64,000 nt of DNA from Henriciella sp. (GCA_021776655.1 JAJFFK010000009.1:62001-126000), one strand, 5' to 3'. Positions 17,401 to 26,232 are shown, counted from the first letter of the stretch. Notes: a model not told the origin generated them from the letters alone. Translations and numbers: made by a program.

Positions 17401-18277
17401 CAACGGCCAGGTTGCGGTTAAAGCCTGGGCGGCGCTCAGCGAGTTCACGGGCCGCGATCACACCCATTTGGCGCGTCCGAAACAGGACGAGAAAATTCGC
17501 TTTCGGGATGTTCAAGCGCAACCGCGCAAGATCATTTCCTCACCAACATGGTCGGGGATTGAAGACGAACATGTCAGCTATAATGCCGGTTATACCAACG
17601 TGCATGAGTTGATCCCGTGGCGCACGCTAACCGGGCGTCAGCAATTCTACATGGACCATGAATGGATGCGTGATTTTGGCGAGACATTGTGTGTCTATAA
17701 ACCGCCAATCTCGACTCGGACGATTACCGATGCGGTGAAAGCGCGTGGCGCATCGTCGAAACAGATCGCGCTCAACTGGATCACGCCGCACCAGAAATGG
17801 GGCATCCATTCGACCTATTCAGACAATTTGTTACTGCTCACAATGAACCGTGGTGGCCCGGTGATTTGGATTTCCGAGATTGATGCCAAAAAGATCGGTG
17901 TCAAAGACAATGACTGGATCGAAGCCTACAATACCAATGGAGCGATCTCGGCCCGCGCGGTGGTCTCGCAACGTGTGCCAGAAGGCATGAGTATGATGTA
18001 TCATGCGCAAGAAAAGACCATCAACACGCCGGGGAACTCTATCACTGGCAAGCGCGGTGGCATCCACAACTCGGTGACGCGCGCCGTGGTCAAACCAACA
18101 CATATGATCGGTGGTTACGCCCAACTCTCTTGGGGCTTCAACTATTATGGCACGGTTGGATCGAACCGCGATGAGTTCGTCATCGTGCGCAAAGCCGACA
18201 AACTCGATTGGATCGAGGAGCCTTATCAAGAGGGCCAGGCAATCAATATAGATCTCAAATCGGGAGCAGTATCATGA
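14498..18277 (+). CDS. narG: Respiratory nitrate reductase alpha subunit NarG
   Basis: A 1259-residue Mo-bis-MGD catalytic subunit. The FS0 cluster ligands are intact: H50, C54, C58 and C93, matching H49/C53/C57/C92 of the E. coli enzyme. The molybdenum ligand is D223 in FYDWYCDLPPASPQIW. It reduces nitrate to nitrite on the cytoplasmic face using electrons passed through NarH from quinol at NarI. There is no Tat signal, as expected for the membrane-bound cytoplasmic enzyme rather than NapA. Length is normal. The stop overlaps the narH start (ATGA). Confidence 0.97.
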   Translation: MGHFIDRLTYFSKLEGKFADGHGITTSEHRGWERSYRGRWAHDKIVRSTHGVNCTGSCSWKIYVKNGLVTWETQQTDYPRTRPDMPNHEPRGCSRGASYSWYLYSAARLKFPLIRSRLLKAWRAAKAVHSDPVDAWGSIVSDPEKANDYKKMRGLGGFVRGNWDEVNEITAAANIYTVKTHGPDRVVGFSPIPAMSMVSYAAGTRYLSLMGGTCLSFYDWYCDLPPASPQIWGEQTDVPESADWFNSSYIIAWGSNVPQTRTPDAHFFTETRYKGTKTVSVTPDYSEVAKLTDIWLNPRQGTDSAMAMAMGHVVFKEFHLGGKSEYFEDYIRTYSDMPMLVLLEEKDSYYQPGRTLRASDFTGDLKVPDNPEWCPVVWDETSKSIKSPNGSAGSRWGEKGKWNLEAKDRATGEDIWPQLSFLEERDEALGVAFPYFGNQPHEQDIFAHTDHDDVQVRNVPVRKVKLKDGKSAYVTTVYDLTAANYALDRGLGGGNVATSYDDNMPYTPAWQEAITGVDRAKVIQVAREFADNADKTRGRSMVILGAGVNHWYHMDMIYRGIINLLIMCGCIGKSGGGWAHYVGQEKLRPQTGWIPLAFATDWTRPPRQMNSTSYFYSHSDQWRYEKLGVNEILSPLADKAKWENHSLIDCNVRSERMGWLPSSPQFKDNPLGMADRAKAAGTDTKTYVTGQLVSGEMEFSCEDPDDPANFPRNMFIWRSNILGSSGKGHEYMLKHLLGASNSLLSEDIGETGGAKPAEVKWHDEAPEGKLDLVVTLDFRMSTTAVYSDIVLPAATWYEKNDLNTSDMHPFIHPLSRAVDPAWESRSDWKIFEGLSKKFSELCVGHLGIETDLVSVPILHDTPGELGQALGVKDWKKGECDPIPGKTMPNLVEVTRNYPALHQMFTSIGPLLAKVGNGGKGIGWNTEDEVKLLGQLNKTVREEGVSKGQPKIGSAIDAAEMILTLAPETNGQVAVKAWAALSEFTGRDHTHLARPKQDEKIRFRDVQAQPRKIISSPTWSGIEDEHVSYNAGYTNVHELIPWRTLTGRQQFYMDHEWMRDFGETLCVYKPPISTRTITDAVKARGASSKQIALNWITPHQKWGIHSTYSDNLLLLTMNRGGPVIWISEIDAKKIGVKDNDWIEAYNTNGAISARAVVSQRVPEGMSMMYHAQEKTINTPGNSITGKRGGIHNSVTRAVVKPTHMIGGYAQLSWGFNYYGTVGSNRDEFVIVRKADKLDWIEEPYQEGQAINIDLKSGAVS

Positions 18278-19881
18278 CTATTCGTGCACAAATCGGCATG
18301 GTTCTGAACCTCGATAAATGTATCGGTTGCCATACGTGTTCGATCACTTGCAAGAATGTTTGGACGTCTCGCGGCGGGGTTGAATATGCTTGGTTCAACA
18401 ATGTTGAGACCAAACCCGGCGTTGGCTATCCGCGTAACTGGGAAGACCAGAGCGAGTGGAAGGGTGGTTGGGAACTGACCAAAGGTGGCAAGCTGAAACC
18501 CAAAGCGGGCGGAAAAACCAGCCTGCTGACGCAGATTTTCGCTAATCCGAACCTGCCAGAGATCGATGACTATTATGATCCTTTCACGTTCGAATACGAT
18601 CACCTGAAAACCGCCAAAGAGAGCAAAACAGTTCCAACCGCGCGGATGAAATCTGTCATCACCGGTAAAACCAAAGACGCCCCAGATTGGGGCGTGAACT
18701 GGGAGGAAATTCTCGGGGGTGAGTTCGAAAAGCGGTCTGAAGACTACAATTTCGAGGGTATGCAGAAAGAAATGTATGGTGAGTTTGAAAACACCTTCAT
18801 GATGTACCTTCCGCGCCTGTGCGAGCATTGCCTCAACCCGTCATGCGTCGCGTCTTGCCCTTCTGGAGCGATCTATAAACGCGAAGAAGATGGCATCGTT
18901 CTGATCGACCAAGACAAGTGCCGTGGTTGGCGCATGTGCGTGTCAGGCTGTCCCTACAAGAAGATCTATTTCAACTGGCAATCAGGCAAGTCTGAAAAAT
19001 GCACGTTCTGTTATCCGCGTATCGAAGCGGGCGAGCCAACTGTGTGTTCGGAAACCTGTGTCGGGCGCATCCGCTATCTTGGTGTGTTGCTGTATGATGC
19101 GGACAAGATCCAAGAGGCGGCATCAACGCCAGACGAGAAGGACCTGTATCAGGCGCAATGCGATCTGTTCCTTGATCCACATGATCCAGATGTGATCGCG
19201 CGCGCGAAAGCCGATGGTATTCCAGATAGCTGGCTGGAAGCGGCTAAGGAGTCGCCTGTCTACAAAATGGCGATGGATTGGAAAATTGCTTTCCCGTTGC
19301 ATCCTGAATATCGCACCTTGCCTATGGTTTGGTACGTGCCGCCTCTGTCGCCAATTCAATCAGCCGATGAAGCTGGTTTGCTCGGCAAGGAAGGCGTTTT
19401 GCCAGATATAAAGTCCTTGCGCATTCCGGTGCAGTATCTCGCCAACCTGCTTACCGCAGGTGACGAGGAACCTGTCACCACCGCGCTAGAGCGGATGATG
19501 GGCATGCGGGCCTATATGCGGGCCAAGCATGTTGAAGGGTACAAGGATGTCCGCGTGCTGGAGCAGCTCGGTATGAGCGAAGACGAGATGGAAGACATGT
19601 ATCAGATGATGGCGATCGCCAATCATGAGGATCGCTTTGTTATTCCGACCAATCACAAGGAGTATGCCGGCGAGGGGCCGTTTGATCACGAGATCGCCTT
19701 CGAGACGCGGTCTGAGTGCGGCTTCAGCTTCGGCAATGGCTGTCATGGCGGTGAGAAGAAGCGCACCAATCTGTTCGGTTCGCAAACGCACGGTAACACA
19801 TTGAGTGGCCGAGCGCCGGGATCGAAACCGATGGGTAGTGGCTGGGTTGGCGCCCGAAAAAATGAAGGAGACGGATCATGA
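18274..19881 (+). CDS. narH: Nitrate reductase beta subunit NarH
   Basis: A 535-residue electron-transfer subunit with four Fe-S clusters. The first group is C16, C19, C22 and C26 in KCIGCHTCSITCK; later groups are CEHCLNPSCVASCP, CRGWRMCVSGCP (where Trp replaces a cysteine, the signature of the [3Fe-4S] centre) and CTFCYPRIEAGEPTVCSETC. The frame is open from 18208, but the ATG at 18274 gives the family N-terminus and the coupled ATGA overlap with narG. It passes electrons from NarI haem to NarG. The stop again overlaps narJ. Confidence 0.97.
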   Translation: MTIRAQIGMVLNLDKCIGCHTCSITCKNVWTSRGGVEYAWFNNVETKPGVGYPRNWEDQSEWKGGWELTKGGKLKPKAGGKTSLLTQIFANPNLPEIDDYYDPFTFEYDHLKTAKESKTVPTARMKSVITGKTKDAPDWGVNWEEILGGEFEKRSEDYNFEGMQKEMYGEFENTFMMYLPRLCEHCLNPSCVASCPSGAIYKREEDGIVLIDQDKCRGWRMCVSGCPYKKIYFNWQSGKSEKCTFCYPRIEAGEPTVCSETCVGRIRYLGVLLYDADKIQEAASTPDEKDLYQAQCDLFLDPHDPDVIARAKADGIPDSWLEAAKESPVYKMAMDWKIAFPLHPEYRTLPMVWYVPPLSPIQSADEAGLLGKEGVLPDIKSLRIPVQYLANLLTAGDEEPVTTALERMMGMRAYMRAKHVEGYKDVRVLEQLGMSEDEMEDMYQMMAIANHEDRFVIPTNHKEYAGEGPFDHEIAFETRSECGFSFGNGCHGGEKKRTNLFGSQTHGNTLSGRAPGSKPMGSGWVGARKNEGDGS

Positions 19882-20558
19882 GAACGCTTCGAGTGCTCGC
19901 GAAACTTCTGGCTTATCCTGATGCTGAAATACTGGCGCAAATGAGCGCCTTGAAGGGCGTATTGGTTGAGGATGACTTCCTGAAGCCGAAGACCCTCAAA
20001 CCTCTGATCGCTTTTATGGATCGGCTGGCGCATGCGGACCTGATGCAGTCGCAAGAAGACTATGTAGAGCTGTTTGACCGGGGCCGGGCACATTGTCTGC
20101 ACCTGTTTGAGCATGTCCATGGCGAGTCGCGGTTTCGTGGGCAGGCAATGGTTGAGCTGTCAGAACGGTACGCTGAAATGGGGCTGCAAATCGGTACGGG
20201 TGAACTGCCTGATTATCTACCGCTTTTCCTTGAGTTCATTTCGATTTGCGAACCGGAAGAGGGGCTTGAAACATTGGCGCAATCGGCCCCAATTATTGGC
20301 ATGATTGGCGAGAAGCTAAGGCGCAAAAAAAGTGATTATGCCGCCATTATGGATGCGGTTGTTGCGCTGTCAGGGGCCAAGCTGAACAAGGCTGAAATCC
20401 GCAAGGCGGCGGATGCGGCTCTGCCGAATATCAAGACACTGGATGAGCTTGATGAGCAATGGCAGGAGCCGGAAGCGTTTGGCGGCGCGCCCGATTGTGG
20501 GACTTGCGGCCCGTCCGGATTACCGGTGACGCCGTCAGGTGTGGGAGGCCAGCTATGA
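19878..20558 (+). CDS. narJ: Nitrate reductase assembly chaperone NarJ
   Basis: A 226-residue helical TorD/DmsD-family chaperone. The family pattern YVELFDRGRAHCLHLFEHVHGESRFRG-type segment lies near residues 55-80, followed by LPDYLPLFLEFIS. It binds apo-NarGH and assists molybdenum cofactor and Fe-S insertion before membrane docking. The C-terminus ends in a short cysteine motif (DCGTCG), seen in some NarJ homologues. Both ends overlap neighbours by four bases, so it is made in step with NarH and NarI. Confidence 0.95.
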   Translation: MRTLRVLAKLLAYPDAEILAQMSALKGVLVEDDFLKPKTLKPLIAFMDRLAHADLMQSQEDYVELFDRGRAHCLHLFEHVHGESRFRGQAMVELSERYAEMGLQIGTGELPDYLPLFLEFISICEPEEGLETLAQSAPIIGMIGEKLRRKKSDYAAIMDAVVALSGAKLNKAEIRKAADAALPNIKTLDELDEQWQEPEAFGGAPDCGTCGPSGLPVTPSGVGGQL

Positions 20559-21238
20559 GCGAGCACATCAATACTTTTTTCTTCGGAATTTTCCCGTATA
20601 TCGCCGTCAGCAGTATGATCCTTGGGTCTATCCTGCGTTATGACCGCGACCCTTATTCCTGGAAGGCCGATTCCAGCCAATTGATGAGCCGTAAGGGCTT
20701 GCGTTGGGGGAGTAACCTGTTTCATGTCGGCATTTTGCTGCTGTTCTTCGGGCATTTGGTCGGGCTGCTGACGCCGCATTGGGCCTATGAGCCATTCATC
20801 ACGGCGGGGCAGAAACAATTTCTTGCGATGACTGCCGGCGGTATTTTTGGCGGCATGTGTTTCATTGGCATGTTGATCTTGATCTGGCGTCGTACGTCGG
20901 ACGCACGTGTACGGGCGACGACCAAGTTTATGGATATGGCGATCCTGCTGATGCTGTTCGCGCAACTGGTCCTCGGCCTGCTGACCATTCCGCAATCAGC
21001 CAAGCACCTGGATGGCTCGTCGATGATCGCGCTGGCCGAATGGGCGCAGCATATCGTGACATTCCGGCCGGATGCTGCGGTGTTTATTGAACATGAGCAT
21101 TGGATATTCAAAGCGCATATCGTGTTGGGGCTATCGATCTTCCTGATTTTCCCGTTTACCCGGCTGGTGCACATCTTCAGCGCCCCGTTCAAATACCTGC
21201 TCCGCTCGGGCTATCAGATCGTGCGCAAACGTGGGTAG
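20555..21238 (+). CDS. narI: Nitrate reductase gamma subunit NarI
   Basis: A 227-residue integral membrane cytochrome b subunit with five transmembrane helices. Likely haem ligands are the histidines in FFGHLVGLLTPHW and later in AEWAQHIVTF and FKAHIVLG. It oxidises quinol and sends electrons to NarH. The reading frame extends back to 20459, but the ATG at 20555 overlaps the narJ stop and starts the conserved N-terminus MSEHINTFFFGIFPYIAVS. It is the last gene of the operon; a terminator begins 26 bases after the stop. Confidence 0.95.
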   Translation: MSEHINTFFFGIFPYIAVSSMILGSILRYDRDPYSWKADSSQLMSRKGLRWGSNLFHVGILLLFFGHLVGLLTPHWAYEPFITAGQKQFLAMTAGGIFGGMCFIGMLILIWRRTSDARVRATTKFMDMAILLMLFAQLVLGLLTIPQSAKHLDGSSMIALAEWAQHIVTFRPDAAVFIEHEHWIFKAHIVLGLSIFLIFPFTRLVHIFSAPFKYLLRSGYQIVRKRG

Positions 21239-21263
21239 TCTACTCACAAGATTGACTTTCAAA

Positions 21264-21288
21264 GGCCCTCCATGTGAGGGCCTTTTTT
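21264..21288 (+). terminator. Rho-independent terminator after narI
   Basis: GGCCCTC-CATGT-GAGGGCC forms a perfect 7-bp stem with a 5-base loop, followed at once by TTTTTT. It closes the narKK2GHJI transcript, so the downstream porin needs its own promoter. Confidence 0.9.
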
Positions 21289-21313
21289 GATGCGGCGATC
21301 TGTCATCCAGGGC

Positions 21314-21327
21314 TTGATGCAGATCAA
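21314..21327. promoter_or_regulatory. Canonical FNR box upstream of the porin gene
   Basis: TTGATGCAGATCAA is an exact TTGAT-N4-ATCAA FNR consensus. Its centre lies about 68 bases before the porin ATG. A -10-like GATTAA at 21350-21355 would place transcription start about 41 bases from the centre, the classic class II activation distance. It implies that the porin is induced under oxygen limitation or by the neighbouring NIT-CRP regulator. Confidence 0.85.
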
Positions 21328-21388
21328 ATATTCGACCCGCTTTTTGTTCGATTAAAGAGACAGAAAACCGCTGCTGAGGACACATATT

Positions 21389-22633
21389 ATGCGGACGTTA
21401 CTTCTGAGCTCTGTAGCTGCAACCTTACTCTGGTTTGCTGGCCCGGCATTGGCCGAAGAGGCCGATGATACGGTCATAAACAGCATTGCTGATGCGATCA
21501 TGAACGGCAAGGTCATTGTCGATCTCCGCTATCGTTTGGAGACCGTTGAGCAAGATGGATTTGCTGAAGAGGCTACCGCCTCAACCCTGCGCACGAAGCT
21601 GAAATATGTTACCGGCGAGTATAAGGGCGTTTCGGTCGTTGTGGAGTTTGACAATGTTACCCAGATCGGAGTTGGCGACTATAATAGCACCGTCAACGGC
21701 AAGACCATGTATCCGGTTGTGGCCGATCCGCTGATCACCGAAGTCAACCAGATTCACTTAATCTATACCGGCTTCGACAACACGACCCTTCTTGCCGGGC
21801 GCACGGCACTCAACCTGAATAATCAACGCTTTGTCGGCACCGTCGGTTGGCGCCAGAACGATCAGACTTGGGATATGGCTGGTGGTATCACAACACCCGC
21901 CAAAGACGTGACGCTGACCTATGCCTATGTCTGGAACGTCAATCGCATCTTTGGTGACGATCATCCGTTCGGCGATCTAGATACCAACACGTTTATCCTG
22001 AATGCTGAATATACTGGTTTTGATCTTGGTAAAATCACCGCCTATGGATTGATGATCGACTTGAATGATGCACCTGTTTTTGGCCTCTCCAGCCAAACTT
22101 TTGGGGTTCGCTTCGAAGGCCAGCAAGAGGTTGGCGATCATGGCATGAAAGTTCTGTATGAAGCTGAAGTCGCAACCCAAAGCGATTATCAGGACAACCC
22201 CAATTCCTACACGGCCAATTACTACCATTTAAGCGGCGGTCTCTCGGCGCATGGCTTCACTGGCAAGCTCGGTTATGAGGTTCTCGGCTCCGACAATGGC
22301 AGCTCGTTTCAAACGCCTTTGGCCACATTGCACAAGTTCAACGGCTGGGCCGACAAGTTTCTCGGTACGCCAGCGGGTGGACTGGAAGACATCTATGCGT
22401 CAGCCTCTTACAAGGTCGGCGTGGATGGACCGTTCAAGGGTTTGAAGTTCGACGCGATTTACCACGACTTCTCGGCTGAAACGGGCGGCGATTACGGCAC
22501 CGAGGTCGATCTGCAAATCTCAAAGAGTTTCATGGAGCATTATACTCTCGGCCTGAAATTCGCCGACTATAGCTCGGATGGCTTTGCGACGGATACGCAG
22601 AAGCTCTGGGTGACACTGGGTGCCAAGTTTTAA
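21389..22633 (+). CDS. Outer-membrane porin-like beta-barrel, probably nitrate-linked
   Basis: A 414-residue protein with a clear Sec signal peptide (RTLLLSSVAATLLWFAGPALA, cleaved before EEADD) and an all-beta body of alternating strands ending in phenylalanine (…LGAKF), the outer-membrane insertion signal. Segments such as VIVDLRYRLETVEQDGFAEEA and TASTLRTKLKYVTGEYKGVS resemble alginate-export/OprD-like porins. It has its own promoter with an FNR box and sits between nar and mobA. The likely role is anion (nitrate or nitrite) passage through the outer membrane during anaerobic growth; that is inference from context. Confidence 0.75.
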   Translation: MRTLLLSSVAATLLWFAGPALAEEADDTVINSIADAIMNGKVIVDLRYRLETVEQDGFAEEATASTLRTKLKYVTGEYKGVSVVVEFDNVTQIGVGDYNSTVNGKTMYPVVADPLITEVNQIHLIYTGFDNTTLLAGRTALNLNNQRFVGTVGWRQNDQTWDMAGGITTPAKDVTLTYAYVWNVNRIFGDDHPFGDLDTNTFILNAEYTGFDLGKITAYGLMIDLNDAPVFGLSSQTFGVRFEGQQEVGDHGMKVLYEAEVATQSDYQDNPNSYTANYYHLSGGLSAHGFTGKLGYEVLGSDNGSSFQTPLATLHKFNGWADKFLGTPAGGLEDIYASASYKVGVDGPFKGLKFDAIYHDFSAETGGDYGTEVDLQISKSFMEHYTLGLKFADYSSDGFATDTQKLWVTLGAKF

Positions 22634-22694
22634 GTCGATCAGGCGTCCAAATTGAGCTAGACATTCAGGTGTCTGTGGCGCCAAGGGGCAATTC

Positions 22695-23282
22695 TTGAAG
22701 AAACTGGATGTCCCTTGTGTGATACTGGCGGGCGGCGGTTCGCGCAGGTTTGGATACAGAAAGTCTGATGCGCTGCTTGCTGGTCGTCCTCTGGTCACGC
22801 ATGTGTTGAGCGCACTTGCTGCGCAGACCTCAGGTGAGATTGCCTTGAACCTGAGAGGCGATGCCGAGAGCGATCAATCGGAGTACCCGGTCATCGCTGA
22901 TCGACTGCCTGGTGGGCTCGGTCCGCTTGCGGGTATTCACGCGGCGATGGTTTGGGCGCAGAAACTAGGGTACGAGACTGTCGTAACTGTCCCGGTCGAT
23001 ACCCCGTTTTTGCCAATGGATTTGTTGGTCGGTCTGATCGGGGGTGGCGCACCATCAGTCGCGGTTAGCGCTGGCCGGCAGCATGGCGTCTGCGGGCTGT
23101 GGCCTGTCAGTCAAGCGGCGGCTCTGGCGGTCAGATTGCGGGCGGGCGAGTACCGGGTTCAGACCTGGGTTAATACGATAGCTGCAAACCTCGTCCTGTT
23201 TCCAAAAACCGGATCACTGGACCCATTCTTCAACATCAATACAAAGCAGGATCTGGCGATAGCCGAAGCGGTCTTTGATTGA
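22695..23282 (+). CDS. mobA: Molybdenum cofactor guanylyltransferase MobA
   Basis: A 195-residue protein with the diagnostic N-terminus VILAGGGSRRFGYRKSDAL, LPGGLGPLAGI in the middle and VPVDTPFLP as the metal-binding aspartate region. It attaches GMP from GTP to molybdopterin, producing the MGD cofactor that NarG needs. Length matches the family. It is 61 bases behind the porin with no obvious terminator between, so it may share the FNR-controlled promoter. That would couple cofactor maturation to demand for NarG. Confidence 0.93.
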   Translation: MKKLDVPCVILAGGGSRRFGYRKSDALLAGRPLVTHVLSALAAQTSGEIALNLRGDAESDQSEYPVIADRLPGGLGPLAGIHAAMVWAQKLGYETVVTVPVDTPFLPMDLLVGLIGGGAPSVAVSAGRQHGVCGLWPVSQAAALAVRLRAGEYRVQTWVNTIAANLVLFPKTGSLDPFFNINTKQDLAIAEAVFD

Positions 23283-23436
23283 AAGAAACCGGTGCGTGGA
23301 GAGTTAGACCTTTCTTGTTGTTGGTAGGCTGCAGACCGTTGCGGGAAATAGGCTTTATCTCAACATGGCAGGACCATTGGACGGCGCGTATAATCGCCGC
23401 TAGGTTCTCTGATTTGGCTGACATCAAGACTGGATA

Positions 23437-24813
23437 ATGCGTATGGCGGGTTTGCTTACTCTGGATGAATTGACGGCTGAGGTACAAGCTGGCCGTATCG
23501 ATACGGTTCTGGTCTGTTTCACCGACATGCAAGGACGCCTGATGGGCAAACGCTTCCATGCCGAGTTCTTTGTCGATGGTGGCTATAAGGAAACCCACGC
23601 CTGCGACTACCTGCTCAGCAATGACATGGAGATGGAGCTTGTGCCCGGCTATGCCGCGACAGGTTGGGACAAGGGCTATGGTGATTTCGTGATGAAGCCG
23701 GACATGGCAACACTTCGGCATGTGCCATGGCTCGAAGGGACGGCACTGGTCTTGTGTGATGTCCTTGACCATCACACGCATGAACCCACCGCGATCAGTC
23801 CACGTGCGATCCTGAATACTCAGCTGGCGCGGCTTGAGGCGATGGGCATGACCGCGATGATGGCGTCGGAATTGGAATTTTATCTGTTTCACGAGAGCTA
23901 TGCCTCGGCGCAGGAGAAGAATTTCCACGGCCTGAAAACCAGCGGCCAATATATCGAAGATTATCACATCCTGCAGACCTCGAAAGAAGAGCCGGTGCTG
24001 CGCGCGATGCGCAATGGCATGCAGGATGCGGGCATTCCGATTGAGAACTCCAAGGGCGAATGGGGTCCGGGACAGCAAGAGCTGAACGTGCGCTATAGCG
24101 ATGCCCTGACTATGGCCGACCGACACGTGATCATGAAGAATGGCATGAAGGAAATTGCTCACTTGCATGACCGCGCGATCACGTTCATGCCGAAATGGAA
24201 TTACGATCTGGCGGGCAATAGCTGCCATGTTCACATGTCGCTGTGGGACAAGAACACTAAGACGCCGCTCTTTTTCGACAAGGGCGCTGAGTTTGGCATG
24301 TCTGCGCTGATGCATCAGTTCATGGCGGGCCTGCTCGCACACGCCGAAGAAGTGACCTATTTCCTCGCGCCAATGATCAATTCCTATAAACGCTTTCAGG
24401 CCGGGACGTTTGCGCCAACGCGGGCGATCTGGTCGCGGGATAACCGCACTGCCGGTTTCCGCCTGTGCGGTGAAGCGAGCAAGGCTATCCGATGCGAGTG
24501 CCGGATCGGCGGTGGCGACCTTAATCCATATTTGGCTTTTGCAGCGCTGCTGGCGGCTGGGATTGATGGTATTGAGCAAGAGATGAAGCTCGAACCGGGT
24601 TTTGTCGGCGATGCCTATAGCGACGATAAATTGCGCGGCGTGGCGACGACTTTGCGCGATGCGACCGCCGCGCTGGAAGGCTCTGCAATGCTGCGCAAAG
24701 CGTTTGGTGACCACGTGATTGACCATTATGTCCACGCGGCCAAATGGGAGCAGCTTGAGAGCGACCGCCGCGTCACCGATTGGGATTTGCAGCGCGGGTT
24801 TGAGCGCTCTTGA
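23437..24813 (+). CDS. Glutamine-synthetase-family gamma-glutamylamide ligase (PuuA-like)
   Basis: A 458-residue type I glutamine-synthetase fold. The N-terminal CFTDMQGRLMGKRFHAEFF, the ATP/metal block ASELEFYLF, the SCHVHMSL glutamate-binding loop and RFQAGTFAPTRAIWSRDNRT all match the PuuA/GlnA-like family that joins glutamate to an amine instead of ammonia. It lies directly ahead of an aldehyde dehydrogenase and an iron alcohol dehydrogenase, so a gamma-glutamylated amine or amino alcohol would be oxidised next. Two ATGs (23437 and 23443) are near each other; neither has a strong ribosome site. The substrate (putrescine, ethanolamine, isopropylamine) is unknown. Confidence 0.82.
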   Translation: MRMAGLLTLDELTAEVQAGRIDTVLVCFTDMQGRLMGKRFHAEFFVDGGYKETHACDYLLSNDMEMELVPGYAATGWDKGYGDFVMKPDMATLRHVPWLEGTALVLCDVLDHHTHEPTAISPRAILNTQLARLEAMGMTAMMASELEFYLFHESYASAQEKNFHGLKTSGQYIEDYHILQTSKEEPVLRAMRNGMQDAGIPIENSKGEWGPGQQELNVRYSDALTMADRHVIMKNGMKEIAHLHDRAITFMPKWNYDLAGNSCHVHMSLWDKNTKTPLFFDKGAEFGMSALMHQFMAGLLAHAEEVTYFLAPMINSYKRFQAGTFAPTRAIWSRDNRTAGFRLCGEASKAIRCECRIGGGDLNPYLAFAALLAAGIDGIEQEMKLEPGFVGDAYSDDKLRGVATTLRDATAALEGSAMLRKAFGDHVIDHYVHAAKWEQLESDRRVTDWDLQRGFERS

Positions 24814-24825
24814 GGTTTTAGAGGC

Positions 24826-26220
24826 ATGAATATGGATATGATCCGGTGTATGTCTCCGGTCGATGGCTCGCTCTATCTTGAGCGGCCTGTGGCGAGTGAT
24901 AGCAACATAGCGCAAGCCTTGGAACAGGCCCGCCTTGCGCAGCGTGATTGGTCGCGTCTGGGCCTGTCTGAGCGGGCGAAATACTGCACGGAAATTGTCG
25001 AGCAGATGCTGAGCATGGGCGCTGATATCGCGCCAGAATTGAGCTGGCAGATGGGCCGTCCTGTGCGCTATGGCGCTGGCGAACTCGCAGGGTTCGCCGA
25101 GCGCGCGTGCCACATGATTGACCTTGCACCAGAAGCGTTGGCTCCGGTTCGACCCACCCCGGTCGATGGCTTTGAACGCTATATCGAGCGTGTTCCACTT
25201 GGCGTCGTATTCGCGATTGCACCGTGGAACTATCCGTACCTGACGGCAGTCAATTCGGTCATCCCGGCCCTGATGTCGGGCAATGCGGTGATCCTGAAAC
25301 ATGCCGCCCAAACACTTGGTGTCGGCGAGCGGTTTCAGACCGCTTGTGACCGGGCTGGCCTGCCAAAGGGGCTGTTCCAAAATCTGGTCCTGAGCCATGC
25401 TCAAACTGCAAGGGTGATTGAAACCGGGCGTGTCGATCAGGTCAATTTTACCGGTTCGGTTGAGGGCGGGCATGCGATTTGCGCAGCTGCGTCTGGCACG
25501 TTTACGGGAGTTGGGTTGGAGCTTGGTGGCAAAGACCCGGCCTATGTCCGCAGCGACGCCGATGTGGCTCACGCTGTCGAGAATCTGGTCGATGGCGCGT
25601 TCTTCAACTCTGGCCAAAGCTGCTGCGGGATTGAGCGTATCTATGTCGACGCAGCCGTCTACTCGGAATTCATTGAAGGCTTTGCCGAGCTGACGCAATC
25701 CTACGTGCTTGGCGATCCGCTTGATCCAGAAACAACGCTCGGTCCGATGGTCAAAGCGAGCGCGGCTGACTTTGTCCGTGGTCAGATCAGCGCCGCAACC
25801 GCAGCAGGCGCGCGTGCGCTGATCGATGCGGCCGCGTTCAAGCGCGATGCGGCTGGCTCGCCTTATATGGCGCCGCAAGTCCTGGTTGATGTCGATCATT
25901 CGATGGCGGTGATGAGCGAGGAAAGCTTCGGGCCTGTGGTTGGCATCATGAAGGTCAGCAGCGACGCTGCGGCTGTGGCGCTGATGAATGACAGCCAATA
26001 CGGCTTGAGCGCGTCGATCTGGACCAGCGATATCGAGGCGGCCCGCACACTCGGCACGCAGGTTGAAACCGGGACATTGTTCATGAACCGCTGCGATGCG
26101 CTCGATCCGGCTTTGGCCTGGACCGGGATCAAGGATTCTGGACGCGGCGCAACTTTGTCGAGCGTCGGTTATGAGACGCTGACCCGGCCAAAATCTTTCC
26201 ATCTCAAGCACACAATCTAA
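24826..26220 (+). CDS. Aldehyde dehydrogenase (NAD(P)+-dependent)
   Basis: A 464-residue ALDH-superfamily enzyme. Visible are the cofactor-binding APWNYPYLTAVNSVIPAL segment, the general-base region GVGLELGGKDP and the catalytic cysteine in FFNSGQSCCGIERIYV. It oxidises an aldehyde to the acid in the cytoplasm. Spacing to the ligase is 12 bases and to the alcohol dehydrogenase 12 bases, so the three are one operon. It would act on the aldehyde produced from a gamma-glutamylated alcohol or amine. Confidence 0.9.
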   Translation: MNMDMIRCMSPVDGSLYLERPVASDSNIAQALEQARLAQRDWSRLGLSERAKYCTEIVEQMLSMGADIAPELSWQMGRPVRYGAGELAGFAERACHMIDLAPEALAPVRPTPVDGFERYIERVPLGVVFAIAPWNYPYLTAVNSVIPALMSGNAVILKHAAQTLGVGERFQTACDRAGLPKGLFQNLVLSHAQTARVIETGRVDQVNFTGSVEGGHAICAAASGTFTGVGLELGGKDPAYVRSDADVAHAVENLVDGAFFNSGQSCCGIERIYVDAAVYSEFIEGFAELTQSYVLGDPLDPETTLGPMVKASAADFVRGQISAATAAGARALIDAAAFKRDAAGSPYMAPQVLVDVDHSMAVMSEESFGPVVGIMKVSSDAAAVALMNDSQYGLSASIWTSDIEAARTLGTQVETGTLFMNRCDALDPALAWTGIKDSGRGATLSSVGYETLTRPKSFHLKHTI

Positions 26221-26232
26221 GGAACCCGCCAG

